DNA of 64,000 bases from Yarrowia lipolytica (lineage: Eukaryota > Ascomycota > Dipodascomycetes > Dipodascales), in assembly GCF_001761485.1 (NCBI RefSeq), contig NC_090774.1, positions 2,108,001 to 2,172,000 of the forward strand. Direction: 5' to 3'. This document shows positions 1 through 10,737 of this stretch, in pieces (position 1 is the first letter of the stretch; each line of letters opens with the position of its first letter). The translations under genes and the position numbers were made by a program. The notes beneath the pieces were generated by a model. It worked only from the letters and a program-made list of their open reading frames with translations. It was not told the DNA's origin and made no database searches.

Positions 1-459
1 ACAAGTACAGGTATAATACATGTCTAAGATTTATCATAAGATCGACAGGGGATTAATGGAATCCGAGCTGTTGGTACCTAATGAAAATACGAGTAGGATA
101 GACGGGTTATTGTATGACGTTGAATATACATGGCAATGGAGAGTGACCTTGCGAGTGCTCTGATACGACTCTGTAGTGTAGTATCAAAGTATTTTCTGAT
201 CAAGAGGCTCTGGGTCTTCTTGAATCACCCCTTGTATTGTCATGTCTTTTTCTAGCGGCATCTACGAGTACAGCTTGGCCAGTACTATCCACCACCATGC
301 GTTGAAGAGTCCTAAGAGTCTTGCCGTACCTACTTCAAATGTTCATGTCGAAATACCGCCAAAAGACGCTCTCAGTGCTTTCTAAAGATCCCCAAGTCCT
401 TGCGCTTCAGGATGCTGTCGAAAGGGTTCGAGCGCCGTATATCCATTCAATCATAAATA
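1..459. other. spacer downstream of CDC11
   Basis: I see no gene here. A short open frame begins near 321 on the plus strand but runs antisense into CDC11 and has no recognisable features. The stretch probably holds the 3' end of the CDC11 transcript. Confidence 0.6.
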
Positions 460-1787
460 CTACTGTTCTTCTCCATCATGAGCATGTGCAGCCAGCACCT
501 GAGCCTCAGCCTCCTTTTCAATAGCCTCCTTCACGTGTGCAGGAATGGGAGCAGCAGCAATAGTGGCTCCATTCTCTCCGGGCTCCTGCTTGATGAGATC
601 CGGGTTAATTTGGGGAGACGAAGGGTTGGAGGACATCTGGCGCTCTCGGGCAATGCGGGCCTCAATCTCCCGCAGCTCTTGTTCCCGAGCCAACAGCTCC
701 AGCTTCTTTTCATTGATTTCCTTCTGCACCCGCAACTCAATCTCCCGTAGCTTCTCTTCCTCCCGTGCCAGCTGCTCCTCCTTGAGCATGTAGCTCTGGT
801 TGGCGAGCTCCTCAGGGTTGAGCGAGTCGTCGTGTGCACCCGAGGGGTTGGGGCCCGAGTAGCCCTTTGACAGCCGTTCGGTTCGGTAGTTTTCGTATAG
901 AAAGTCGTGTGTCAGCAGCTTGAGGTCCTGCAGGTGTGAGCCCAGCAGTGCGGACTTGAGAGCGACAAAGTCGCTGTGTTCGGGGTTCTCAATCTCCACG
1001 TTACCCCAAGGGTATGCTCGCACGGGGATGTCTTCCCCGTTAGGGCCCTTGGCGTAGGCGTTGCCAGACACAATGGCGAATGGCAGCAGCTTGCGCAGGT
1101 AGGTGTTTTCCTCTATGGTTTCCTCGTCGTCGTCTTCGGGATCAAAGGGGAAGTTGTAGATGGGAATCTGGTGGTGGTCCACGTCGTCCATGATGAGGCG
1201 TTTGTTGAGGGCGACCTCTGCGGGGGTGAGGGCGTCTGATCGGCCAATCACGGGGATGATGTTGACTCGCTTGGACAGTCGCTTCATGAGCTCCACGTCG
1301 AGCTCTCGGAGTCCGTGGCCTGTGGCTTCGATAAAGTAGAGCAGCACGTGGACTCTGTTATCCTTGAACCGGGGGTTTCGTCGGATTCGCGACTCTTCGG
1401 ACAGAATGTCGTCGTACTGGTGCTCCAGGTACTTGAGAATGGCGTCAAAACACTCGTCATTGTTGATGTTGTCTCCAAATCCGGGGGTGTCAACAATGGT
1501 GAGGGTCACTCGGGTGCCGTCTTCCTCGTCCAGATCGACGGTTCGGGGCTGGACCTCGATTCCGGGATCAAGATGGGCGTGCTCGGGAGTATACTCTTGT
1601 GGGGAAAGCACTTCCACTCCGCACAGCGAGTTAATGAAGGTGGTTCTTCCGGTGCCCGAAGCACCCACCACCATGATGGAGAAGGAAATGCCCTTCTTGA
1701 CGTTTTTCTTTCGTCGCAGCTGTGTTAGAGGCGTCTGTTCACCGTCCAATTCCGTCTTTCCACACTCACAATAGCCGAAGAACTCAT
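460..1787 (-). CDS. CDC11: septin Cdc11 (two exons)
   Basis: GTP-binding septin, a subunit of the hetero-oligomeric rods that form filaments at the bud neck and scaffold cytokinesis. Exon 1 is 1770-1787 (six codons, MSSSAI), the intron is 1720-1769, and exon 2 is 460-1719; the product is 425 residues. The donor is GTGAGT and the intron ends CTAACACAG. Splicing is needed because the long frame of exon 2 has no ATG upstream, and the joined start resembles yeast Cdc11 (SSALRKRK...). The P-loop GASGTGRTT (residues 25-33) has arginine in the usual lysine position, as in yeast Cdc11. DTPGFGD (G3) and a divergent G4 (GRSD) follow. The C-terminal hundred residues are a Glu/Lys/Arg-rich coiled coil. 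The P-loop arginine, the leader and the NPRFKD segment point to Cdc11 over other septins. Confidence 0.93.
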
Positions 1788-1886
1788 GATTCTGTGCAGG
1801 TTTTTCGATATGTCGTGTCTGGTAGAAAAGGGGCTACTCAAGGTACCGGTGTACGAGTCTACATAACAGCGCTGTTGGCGCAGACC

Positions 1887-1898
1887 ATTAGGGTTAGG
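1887..1898 (+). promoter_or_regulatory. TTAGGGTTAGGG motif upstream of CDC11
   Basis: Two perfect head-to-tail TTAGGG units lie about 100 bases upstream of the CDC11 start codon. Yarrowia has TTAGGG-binding Myb-type proteins (Tay1, Tbf1 family), which act at telomeres and, in other yeasts, at promoters. A role here is inferred. Confidence 0.35.
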
Positions 1899-2495
1899 GC
1901 CCGAGTCTCGCCAGACGCAGAGATGTCAACTTTTCGCGTGTTTTTTGGTCTCAAACGCCGCCGTGGACGCCAAGCGACGCGTTTCGTTTCTATTGGCTAA
2001 TGTCGTTTGTCGGTTGGCCGTTTGTTTGTGTCAAAATCAGCCACCTTTCGTCTCCTCAGCTACTCTTCTCGCTATAAACCCTCGTGACACGTAGACTCCA
2101 AAAAGTTGTCAATGTTGATTTTGGTTTTGGTGGGAGGTGCACTGGTGCTGTCAGAATATACAACGAGTATCGTACGTACTTGTACGAGAACATGTTGACA
2201 AGCGGCTGATTTGGACTGCACCGGAACCGATAGGTCGGTAGAGTGCTAACTGTCATAAAAGGGCCCTATTGCTCGTGCTGAAACCTCTTGTATTATGTAA
2301 TCGCTCCGAATTGCTCTTTCTCTGAAGCGCTCTGTCTCCGAATCCGAATCCTGTCTCCCAATCGCTTCCTGTCTCCCAATCGCCCTTGTCTCTGATTCTC
2401 CCCTGTTGTTTCAGGATATTCTGAAACAGCTACTGCGGAGTTGGTAAGGAACACGAGCGAGTGTCTGACTGGGTGTCGGACTGTGTCTGACGGAC

Positions 2496-2615
2496 TGGGT
2501 GTCTGTCTGTCTGTCTGATTCTCTCCCTGTCTGTCTGATTCTCTCCCTGTCTGTCTGATTCTCTCTCTGTCTGTTATCTGTCTGTCTGCCTATCTGACTG
2601 TCTGTCTATCTGACT
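2496..2615. repeat. CTGT-rich minisatellite
   Basis: About three copies of a 20-base unit (CTGTCTGTCTGATTCTCTCC), followed by degenerate CTGT/CTAT runs. It lies in non-coding DNA. Confidence 0.85.
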
Positions 2616-3742
2616 ATCGTTTGATATATATTATTTAAAATAGGGGCCAGGGTAAGGACAGGAACCTCGTCCAACGATAGGGTCGTAGATAACGAGTCTC
2701 AACTGTTCTATGAATGCCAGGGGAAAAATATGGGCCTGTCTTGAGTTCTTTGGATAATTTGGGTCAGTATCGCGTATACAACACTTGTATATTTGTGATG
2801 GCCTGTTAAGTAGATGGACTAGATGAACTAAGAAAAAGTGGAGGAGATTACAGCGAGTTACTGAAGTGGGGAACGAATGCGAGCGCAACATGTAGCACAG
2901 AGACCTTCTGCGAGGGAGGAGGATGCTCTGTCACTGTTGCTTGGATATGGATACAACTACTGACTATCCAACTATTGTACTTCCTCCTCCGTGGAGTTTA
3001 TATCAACTTTTCAACAACCACCTTGAAGCTGAAATGCACACAGCTTGTCGGTTTCTATATGCAGTTTTCAACCATTTCGGTGCTGTGAGTACTTCCAGGA
3101 GTCCTTTGAATAACGTGAATCGTTGTATACCTCTCAGTCAGACGTCTCCGACCGATATCTCCTCCATGGTGGTCCATAATGACACCACCTGAACCGCTGA
3201 GACGAGTCAGGGTCCGTGTCTTCTATTTTCTACCATGGTTGTAGCCATTTCTCTCTCTTCCTCAGGTCTCTGATACCGGCTGGTGATATTACCACTTCAT
3301 GTATCGACTGTTGCATCTTAATAAGCCCCGTTCTTTCTATTTATGTCACCTTGAAAGCCCAACAGATCGCGTCAATGTCTTATCAGATGAACACAATAAC
3401 TGCATCGGATATCAATCCTCCTGTTGGTCCGTCAAGCTGCTCATGGATCTAATAACTTTTCGGTCCATGTTCAATCAGTGTCGGTTGTGTCGACTTGATC
3501 AGATTCTGGTTGTTTTCTGGTTGTGATTCCGCTCTTCATATCGCCGTCGGAAACATTGTGAGTGGTTACACAGGTGAATTCCCCAATTGGCAACGGCTGG
3601 TCGCAGGTGCACACTAGTGTCAGTACTTGTAGTCATTCCATATATGGTCCAACGTTTACTTCTTCGTTTTTTACCCTACAGTGTTCATATCTCCTCCTGT
3701 TGCACGTAAATCATATCTCATTATAAATACTTGTCGCCTCGC

Positions 3743-4798
3743 TTACTTGGAGGTGTCCAGAACGTATCGGCCGGCAATCTTGCCCTCCTCCATAAGCTTG
3801 TAGACCTTTTCCAGCTCGGACAGACCGATGATGATGATGGGCGACTTGACGAGACCTCGGGAGAAGAACTCAATGGCCTCCTGGGAGTCGGCTCGGTTTC
3901 CAACGTAAGAGCCCTTGATCTGGATAGATCGAGCCACCTGCTGGAAGATGGGAGACTTGCAGACGGCGCCGGCGGGCAGACCGACCAAAACAACGGTTCC
4001 CAGGGTTCGCACGTACTCAATGGACTGGTTGACTGCAAACTCGGAGACAGACACATTGATGACGGCGTGGGGTCCGCCCTTGGTGGCCTCCTGGACGTCC
4101 TTGACGAGGTCCTTGGTCTTGGCAAAGTCGATGAAAACCTCGGCACCAAGGTCCTTGCACATCTTCTCCTTGTCGGCGCCAGTGTCAATGGCCAGCACTC
4201 GGTAGCCCATGGCCTTGGCGTACTGGACAGCAAGTGTTCCGAGTCCTCCTCCAGCACCAGTAACGGCAACCCACTGGCCAGCGAGGATGGCGGCAGTCTT
4301 GAGAGCCTTGTAGACGGTGATTCCGGCGCACAGAATGGGGGCAATCTCGGCGAGATCGCAGTTCTTGGGAATGTGCGCGGCCTGCACGGCGTTGGCGGTG
4401 GCGTACTGCTGGAAAGAGCCGTCGTGGGTGTATCCAGACATGGTGGCGTTGGGACAGTTGGGCTCGGCGGCCACCTGGCAGAACTCGCAGGTGTAGCAGG
4501 CCTTGTTGATCCACTTGATGCCGGCATAGTCGCCAATCTCAAACGTGTCAACGTTCTTACCCTTGGCAACAACCACTCCGGCACCCTCGTGGCCTCCGAC
4601 CAGAGGAAGCTTGGTGTCCAGAGGCCAGTCGCCCTTCCAGGCGTGCAGATCCGTGTGGCAGACTCCGGAGAACTTGACGTTGACCAGAATCTCGTCGTCG
4701 GCAGGCACAGGCACGGGGATGTCCTTGTACATGAGAGGACCGCCGGAGGTCTCGAAGATGACACCCTTCTGGGTCTTGGGGATGACGGGAGCAGACAT
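3743..4798 (-). CDS. ADH: zinc alcohol dehydrogenase
   Basis: NAD-dependent medium-chain alcohol dehydrogenase of the yeast Adh1 type, interconverting ethanol and acetaldehyde; 351 residues, no intron. Catalytic-zinc ligands are visible at Cys47 and His70-Glu71 (GGHEGAG). The structural-zinc cysteines are Cys101, 104, 107 and 115. A Rossmann GAGGGLG lies near residue 180 with an acidic residue after strand two (LAIDTG), which favours NAD over NADP. There is no N-terminal targeting extension, so a cytosolic tetramer is expected. The ATG sits in an A/C-rich leader and a TATA element lies 72 bases upstream. Yarrowia has several ADH paralogues; which one this is I cannot prove from sequence alone. 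Confidence 0.95.
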   Translation of the reverse strand: MSAPVIPKTQKGVIFETSGGPLMYKDIPVPVPADDEILVNVKFSGVCHTDLHAWKGDWPLDTKLPLVGGHEGAGVVVAKGKNVDTFEIGDYAGIKWINKACYTCEFCQVAAEPNCPNATMSGYTHDGSFQQYATANAVQAAHIPKNCDLAEIAPILCAGITVYKALKTAAILAGQWVAVTGAGGGLGTLAVQYAKAMGYRVLAIDTGADKEKMCKDLGAEVFIDFAKTKDLVKDVQEATKGGPHAVINVSVSEFAVNQSIEYVRTLGTVVLVGLPAGAVCKSPIFQQVARSIQIKGSYVGNRADSQEAIEFFSRGLVKSPIIIIGLSELEKVYKLMEEGKIAGRYVLDTSK

Positions 4799-6792
4799 TG
4801 TGATGAGTGGTGGTGGTGGTGGTAGTAGTAGTTGGTTGTAGGGACCTGGAGCTGGGGATTTGGCTGCTCTTTATACAGCTCCGAGCTCCATTTGGCCACA
4901 TTTGCGGCTCTCGACAAACTTCTTTCGGGAAGTAGCCCTAACTCACTCCCCACATGTACTTGCTGCACGAGAAAGGGAGGTGTGGGGGAGCTGAACGAGG
5001 GGCGGGAGGAGGCGGGAGAGTGTTGATCTGGGGTGTTTTGGCGGCTCTGAGTCGATTGGTGCTTGCAGATTCCACTTATCTGCTCTCCTTCCGCCGCCAG
5101 TCCCATCTCTTTGAAAAAACACCTGACTCCCTCGTCTCCACCATACTTGTCAGATGCACCTACAGAAACCGTATATCGCCAAGTGTGCAGTACGGTTGAG
5201 TCTAAAGCATGAGTTTGCCGGTCGGGCGGATTCGAAAAAGTCAGAGACAAGAGACGAAACCACAACAAAAGGCCAATCCATGCACATTGACCCCGCAATT
5301 GCTCCGCACATCCGGCCTCGTATCTGATGAGGGGTACTTCTTATGCGGCTTGCGGAGTCGGTTTTTTTACAGATCGCCTATCGCCTGGTCGTTTTCTCCC
5401 AGCCCAGCCCTACTCCTGCCCCGTTGTGCCTCTTAGTATTTCGCTTGAAAAAAAAAATGAGCCCACTTCAGCCCTTGTTCTCTCCATCTCGGTCGACTTG
5501 TTAGCGCCAACCTTGCCTTAGCGTGGGAAATACGACGGCCAGAGTATGATGCGTGAACTGAAGTGTTGGGGATGCACGGCTGGACCTTCCATTGGACTTT
5601 CTGTGGGGCTTCCTTGGGGGGCTCCTCGAACCTGTGGCGAGTACGAGCTCTTGTAGTGCCAAACAAGTGCCATTGCACCTCTCCAAACACCTACACAACT
5701 CCCCCAATGTAATCTTGTCATCCACGGACAAGTATAAGAACCCCTCTAAACCCTGTAAACTCACTCATCCTTATTCCTACCAGTACCAGAACGGCTAAGA
5801 GTACCACCTACTGTACTCACTCTCACTTACGCAACATAATTACAACAGGCTCAGAACATTGTGCTCAACAAGTTGCATGTCCGGAGTCTCGGTCGGCCGA
5901 CTTAGGTTTGAGATTTTCCGGTACCTGTACTTGGTGATATAGCGGTGGCCTTTGGTACGAGGAGTACTCACTCGCCCAGGAAGACGTGTTGATCCCAGCA
6001 CCAATACCGTACAATGGTGCTCGCTACACTGCTGTTTGCTCGCGGTGCCAAATTTCAAAGAAGACCTTTCGTTAGTGCGCCGGTACCGTACCGTTAGAGT
6101 ATCGCTATCTCTCTGGGCTGATCTGTCATCAGACTCGGCACGGAATGGTATTACGCTCAGCGACCTACTGTGTAATCCCTCAACCTAGACTCTCCGTAGC
6201 TATCGCGGGATTTGAATGGGGTGATTTGGATGAGTGCACGACGGGGTTTATACGGGACAGGGCTGTCGGTTGGCACGCACGGTCTTGGTCTCACTGGATC
6301 AATTTACTCCATACTCCGAGATGCAGCATCCATGTCCGGTGGCTAGTGCCGTACGTGGAATGTTCGAGCAATGTGCAACTGGGTGTAGGCTGTGTCTCGG
6401 ATGTGAATTGGTTGTGGTCGACACGTCTTGACTACACCAAGTGAAGCTTCATCAACTCCCCAGCTATGGCAACAGTCTAATCAGCAACTTCTCTACTTTA
6501 GTTGATTGACTAGTTGACTTTTTGTTGAACAAAGTTTCGGAATTTTCAAGTTGTTCTGGAATTCAGTCGGAAGTCATAACTTCAAATCAGAATCTCAAGT
6601 CGGAGAATCATAGGGCAAAAACACACCCCCATCCCAATCCATCTAAACCTCGCCCCATTTGCTCCTCCTCGCCCTTCTGAACTAGCCTATCTCCCATCTC
6701 ATTACGTCAGCAACACCCTGACTCTCCCACCGCATCACATGACCGTGCATGCACATCTCCTAGTGAGCCATCGGTCATCTACAACACACACC
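4799..6792. other. divergent ADH / TAF11 promoter region
   Basis: About 2 kb shared by ADH on the left and TAF11 on the right. Apart from the ADH TATA box I see no gene: the open frames at 5.4-6.4 kb are short and mutually overlapping. A GTGAGT on the minus strand near 5966-5971 has no credible exon before it. Confidence 0.55.
4870..4875 (-). promoter_or_regulatory. TATA box of ADH
   Basis: TATAAA on the minus strand, 72-77 bases upstream of the ADH start codon. A CA-rich leader lies between, as in strongly expressed yeast genes. Confidence 0.65.
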
Positions 6793-7329
6793 ATGGCGAA
6801 GAAAAAGAAGTTGGACGACGGAAAAGCCCAGGAAATGCCCGAGTCGGGAGATGAAAACGAAGAGGAAGATGAGGACGACGGCCAGGGACTTACGTCGTTA
6901 CTGGGCAACAACGCCAGTGGAGAAATGACCAACCAGGAAATGGAGGCCGAAAAGCTGCGGATTCTCATGAAGAACTTCGACACCGAGCAGATGAACCGAT
7001 ACGAGGTCTTTCGACGAGCTAACATCAACCGGCCCGGTGTGAAAAAGCTCGCCAACGCTGTTCTCAACCAGAGTATCACCGCCAACGTCGCGGTGGTACT
7101 GTCAGGTATCTCCAAGGTGTTTATTGGAGAGATCATCGAGAAGGCCAAGGACGTGCAACTGCGGATGAACCCGCGATATGAGGGAGACGACACTTACGAA
7201 AACGCGTCGCCTCTGTTGCCAGAACATGTGCGGGAGGCCTGGAGAATGTACAAGTTGGAAAGTGGACAGGTTCCCAATGCTCATTGGAGACGACAGGGAG
7301 GAGGAGGAGATGGACGCATGTTTAGATAG
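6793..7329 (+). CDS. TAF11: TFIID subunit TAF11
   Basis: TBP-associated factor of TFIID, which pairs with TAF13 through a histone fold and contacts TBP and TFIIA at core promoters. The conserved TAF(II)28 domain fills the C-terminal half, from ILMKNFDTEQMNRYEVFRR through the VKKLAN and IGEIIEKAKDV helices. The N-terminus is short, lysine-rich and acidic. An in-frame ATG at 6739 would add 18 residues, but it has C at -3. I prefer 6793 (ACACCATGGCG, A at -3), which gives 178 residues. The gene converges on STE23, with 178 bases between the stop codons. Confidence 0.92.
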   Translation: MAKKKKLDDGKAQEMPESGDENEEEDEDDGQGLTSLLGNNASGEMTNQEMEAEKLRILMKNFDTEQMNRYEVFRRANINRPGVKKLANAVLNQSITANVAVVLSGISKVFIGEIIEKAKDVQLRMNPRYEGDDTYENASPLLPEHVREAWRMYKLESGQVPNAHWRRQGGGGDGRMFR

Positions 7330-7507
7330 TATTTATTAGTAATGAAACAATGACTTAGAAAGTGGGTCACAGCACCCAATATGTCTACTTTTAGCTACTG
7401 TACTGTATGTCTCGTGAGAAAATAATGTACTTACTACTTGTAGCGGTACCTATAGCGATACTAATCACATGAGACACAATATAGATCCTCAACGAACATG
7501 TCTGCGC

Positions 7508-10312
7508 TCAAATGTTGGCAGAAATATGCCCGCCCTTGTTAGTTCTCCCCTTCTTATCCTCCAGATCATACCGCTTGCTCTCCTTGGACGTGTTGATCTG
7601 CACACAAAGAGACCGCTTGTCGGTATCAAACAGCTCATTGTAGAACTGCTTCATCTCTTCAAGAGACACCGTTTTGGCCAGCTCGATTGCTTCGGCGTCA
7701 ACATTGAAGCCCCAGCTGTTGCACAGCTTGCTCCAAACATGCCGAGACTGTACCATCAACGACTTGGGAGGTTTGGACACCTGGGCAATGAATCCAGCAG
7801 TGTACTTTTCAAACTCCTCGACCGTCATCTTTTCCATAATGGCAGCCATGTGCACAGTGAGGAACTCGTCCATTAGAGCCTTGACATCGTCAGCATGGTA
7901 GGCCGACTGGGTGAGTAGAGAAAGACCACCAGTGGAAAAGTTGCGTTCAAATCCCGCTCGAGCAACGTAACCAAGCTGTTTCTTGGTTCGCAGAAACGTA
8001 AACGCAGGCTCCTTGATTATATAAGCCAACAGGCGGGCCTTTTCAACCTGCGTCGACTCAAAGTAATACAGAACACAGTTGTCAGCATTGTCCACATTGA
8101 GAGAGGGTCTAGCAGCAATCTTGGAGCCATAAAGGGGTGTAGAGATCAGTTTTTGAGGCAGATTAAGCACATCTCCACACTTGAACTCTTCAATAACTCT
8201 GCCATGAATCTCATGGGCCTTGGACTCGCTGAAATTGCCTGAGACCAAAACTCGAGGAGAGCATTCGGAAATGATCTTGGCCATATGAGCCCTGACTTCC
8301 TCAAGAGTGATTTCCTTTTCTTCTATGGAAGCTAGACGCTCTTCCAAAGTGAACTGTTGCTCATCGACTTCGGCAGAAAGATACTCGTCAATGATCTGGA
8401 ACGAGCTGTTGAACTTGGCGTTGGAAAGAGCTCGCTTGAGTCGCTCAAGACGCAGACTAAACCGTCCAGGGTCGATATCAGACTTGAGAGTCTCGTACGA
8501 CTGATCCAACAACACAGACAGCTTGTCATTGAACCCAGCAACCTGCACAATCACTCCATAGGTGCCTCTGTGGATGGAAAGACCGAGACCGGCAGAGGCA
8601 GCATCGTACGAGTACTTTTCAGCAGCATCACTCCACAGACTGCATGCGAGACGGGTTAGCAATGAGTTTCTGACTGTGTCGCTAGCATTTGGATGGTTCA
8701 ATCCGACAATAATCATACCTTTGGGGGTTTCAAACATGTGATCTGGGAAGTAAGACAATGTGGGAGAAAGAGTCTTGGGCTTGTAGTACTCTGTCAAAGG
8801 GATATCTTCCTTCTTCTCATTCAAAATAGTAAACTCCTCTGCAATGTAAGGATTTTTCTGAGGGAGATGGAATCTCTTGGGAAAAGAAGATTTGAGCGCC
8901 TCACTAAACTTGTCCACAGTCTCTTTCTTTAACTGAGAAACACTGTACTTGGTTCCGCAGTGCTGTTCAGTCAAATCACACTTGTCCTTCACTTCAGGAG
9001 CCACAAGAGTCACTCTGAGGTTATCAGGAGTCAATCTGGTCAGAAACTCCACCAGAACTTCTGCATTGTAGGTCTTCATCAGGTGGTTGTAGCTCACTAC
9101 CTCCGATGCAGCACACTGCTTGTTGGCAAAAGTTGCTGACAATGCGGATGCCTCGCTCATGATCTGAGTGGGAGTCTCTTTGAAATCGAAAAACAGCTGA
9201 CAGATGTCCTTGGACTCATCAAAGAACCACTTTTGGGGGCCCTCAGCCCGCAGCATAGCCAAATACTCGAATAGAGCTGCTCCGATTTCTTCAGTATGCT
9301 GTGCACCCTCAGTGGTGAGATTCACTGTCACAGAAAAGAGCCCTCCCTCGGAAGAGAGATAGTTGATATGAGCAGACACAGAGTCGGCCCAGCCCTTTTG
9401 TTTGAGGTACCAGTACAGACTTCCGGGTGATTCGTGGCCCACCAGCTGTGCGTAGTACGAATTGACGGAGTACTCTCCCAGTTGTCTCCATCCAGGCACC
9501 TCAAATTCGTACTTGACAAACCGTTTCTCTGAGAGCGGCACAATCTGCAGAAACGAGTTTCGGGGGTCCAGCATGGGCTGTTTGAGTACTGGAATGGGCA
9601 GGTTCTTGTTAGGAATGTCCTCGAAAACCTGCACCAGATTCTCCAGCTCGCCCATGTCGCGGCCCATGAGCACCAGGCGCATCTTGGACGCACAATACTG
9701 GTTCTTGTGGAACTCTAGAAGCCGATCTCGCACTCCAGGCTTGTCCAGAGTGTGTTTGCTGCCTGTACTGAACTTGTGGTGGGGGTGCTCTTTACTACCC
9801 GTCAGTCTAGATACATGCAAGATACGCCTGGAGTCCAACTGTGTGTTTTTCTCGTGCTCCGAGTTGACGGCGTTGATTTCACGGTCTTTGCAGTCCGGAT
9901 CGAATAGCGGCTCGATGAAAAACTGCGCAAAGCGGTCCACGGCTTCTTGGAACGCGCTGTTTTTGATCTGGAAGTGGTAGTTGGTGATCTGGGTGGACGT
10001 GAAGGCGTTACTAGCGCCGCTGTTGGTCAAAATGAACTGCTTGTACTCGTTCTCGCGAGGGTACTTTTTGGTGCCCAGAAACATGAGGTGCTCGCAGAAA
10101 TGCGCCAGCCCAGGCAAGTCTTCGGGATCATCGTAGTAGCCGGCATGAACGGCTAGAGAGGCCGAAGACATGGTGGTCGTCTTGTCTGCCACCAGCAGAG
10201 CCTCGAGGCGGTTGCCGAGCCGCACAGACTTGTAATCGCGCGAATCCAGACGCGGTTTCACAATTGGTGTTTCCATGGCGAGTTTCAGGCCGTTTCTCAG
10301 ATGTGGGAGCAT
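7508..10312 (-). CDS. STE23: insulysin-type M16A metalloprotease (Ste23-like)
   Basis: Zinc endopeptidase of the insulin-degrading-enzyme family. In baker's yeast Ste23 helps Axl1 trim the a-factor precursor and degrades small peptides. The inverted zinc motif HFCEH is at residues 71-75, and the downstream third ligand lies in the EINAVNSEHEKN segment near 150. The four tandem M16 half-domains are covered along 934 residues. FRTKKQLGYVA-like sequence (LRTKKQLGYV) near residue 790 is the family hallmark of the substrate-binding R/Y region. An alternative ATG at 10276 would remove 12 residues. Unlike baker's yeast Ste23 there is no long N-terminal extension, so cytosolic or peroxisomal rather than mitochondrial location is likely. 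Confidence 0.93.
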   Translation of the reverse strand: MLPHLRNGLKLAMETPIVKPRLDSRDYKSVRLGNRLEALLVADKTTTMSSASLAVHAGYYDDPEDLPGLAHFCEHLMFLGTKKYPRENEYKQFILTNSGASNAFTSTQITNYHFQIKNSAFQEAVDRFAQFFIEPLFDPDCKDREINAVNSEHEKNTQLDSRRILHVSRLTGSKEHPHHKFSTGSKHTLDKPGVRDRLLEFHKNQYCASKMRLVLMGRDMGELENLVQVFEDIPNKNLPIPVLKQPMLDPRNSFLQIVPLSEKRFVKYEFEVPGWRQLGEYSVNSYYAQLVGHESPGSLYWYLKQKGWADSVSAHINYLSSEGGLFSVTVNLTTEGAQHTEEIGAALFEYLAMLRAEGPQKWFFDESKDICQLFFDFKETPTQIMSEASALSATFANKQCAASEVVSYNHLMKTYNAEVLVEFLTRLTPDNLRVTLVAPEVKDKCDLTEQHCGTKYSVSQLKKETVDKFSEALKSSFPKRFHLPQKNPYIAEEFTILNEKKEDIPLTEYYKPKTLSPTLSYFPDHMFETPKGMIIVGLNHPNASDTVRNSLLTRLACSLWSDAAEKYSYDAASAGLGLSIHRGTYGVIVQVAGFNDKLSVLLDQSYETLKSDIDPGRFSLRLERLKRALSNAKFNSSFQIIDEYLSAEVDEQQFTLEERLASIEEKEITLEEVRAHMAKIISECSPRVLVSGNFSESKAHEIHGRVIEEFKCGDVLNLPQKLISTPLYGSKIAARPSLNVDNADNCVLYYFESTQVEKARLLAYIIKEPAFTFLRTKKQLGYVARAGFERNFSTGGLSLLTQSAYHADDVKALMDEFLTVHMAAIMEKMTVEEFEKYTAGFIAQVSKPPKSLMVQSRHVWSKLCNSWGFNVDAEAIELAKTVSLEEMKQFYNELFDTDKRSLCVQINTSKESKRYDLEDKKGRTNKGGHISANI

Positions 10313-10737
10313 GACAAAATAAGAGGTCGGATGTCTGACGACTTATCAGCGCAGGGTCAGGAAGCTTATTTGAAGTGTGGGTTTTTTTTTTGTTGTTGTT
10401 TTTTTGTTTTTTGTTTTTTTTGAGAGGATTTCGGGAGAAACTTGGAGAGGAGCAATGTGGAAAATTCAAGCCCCCTTCATGATATCTACGCGTTGTTCTT
10501 TCGTCAAAGTGTCTATGAGCTTCACTCCGGCCTCATCTGATGTTCTTTGAAGGCATGTAGACCATACACTTCTTCAGCGCTAGCCATTGTAGTGGAGCTA
10601 CCTTACCACATTCAATTACCACCACCCCTGGGGCCTGGATGAATAATTCATTCACTTATAATTGGCTGTGCGTGACACCTCTTGCCACGTACAACATGCT
10701 GATAAATACCTTGACCAAATACCCCTCCCCTATGGCC
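10313..10737. other. spacer with T-rich tract upstream of STE23
   Basis: The STE23 promoter side holds a long poly-T/TTG tract at about 10380-10422, read as poly-A on the coding strand. The left part is the 3' end of the next gene. No gene is seen. Confidence 0.6.

Larger units (their letters stand above)
1788..3742. other. CDC11-ADH spacer, no convincing gene
   Basis: Holds the CDC11 promoter at the left and the 3' side of the ADH gene at the right, with a CTGT-rich minisatellite between. Open frames at about 2.6-3.5 kb are short, overlap one another and resemble nothing I know. Confidence 0.6.

Noticed and set aside
1747-1749. TTG as start of the septin
   Set aside because: The spliced ATG at 1785-1787 gives the conserved N-terminus, and the TTG lies inside the intron.
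3721-5298. 525-codon minus-strand frame overlapping ADH
   Set aside because: Reads ADH in another frame as Pro/Ser/Thr-rich sequence; the zinc and Rossmann motifs are in the 3743-4798 frame.
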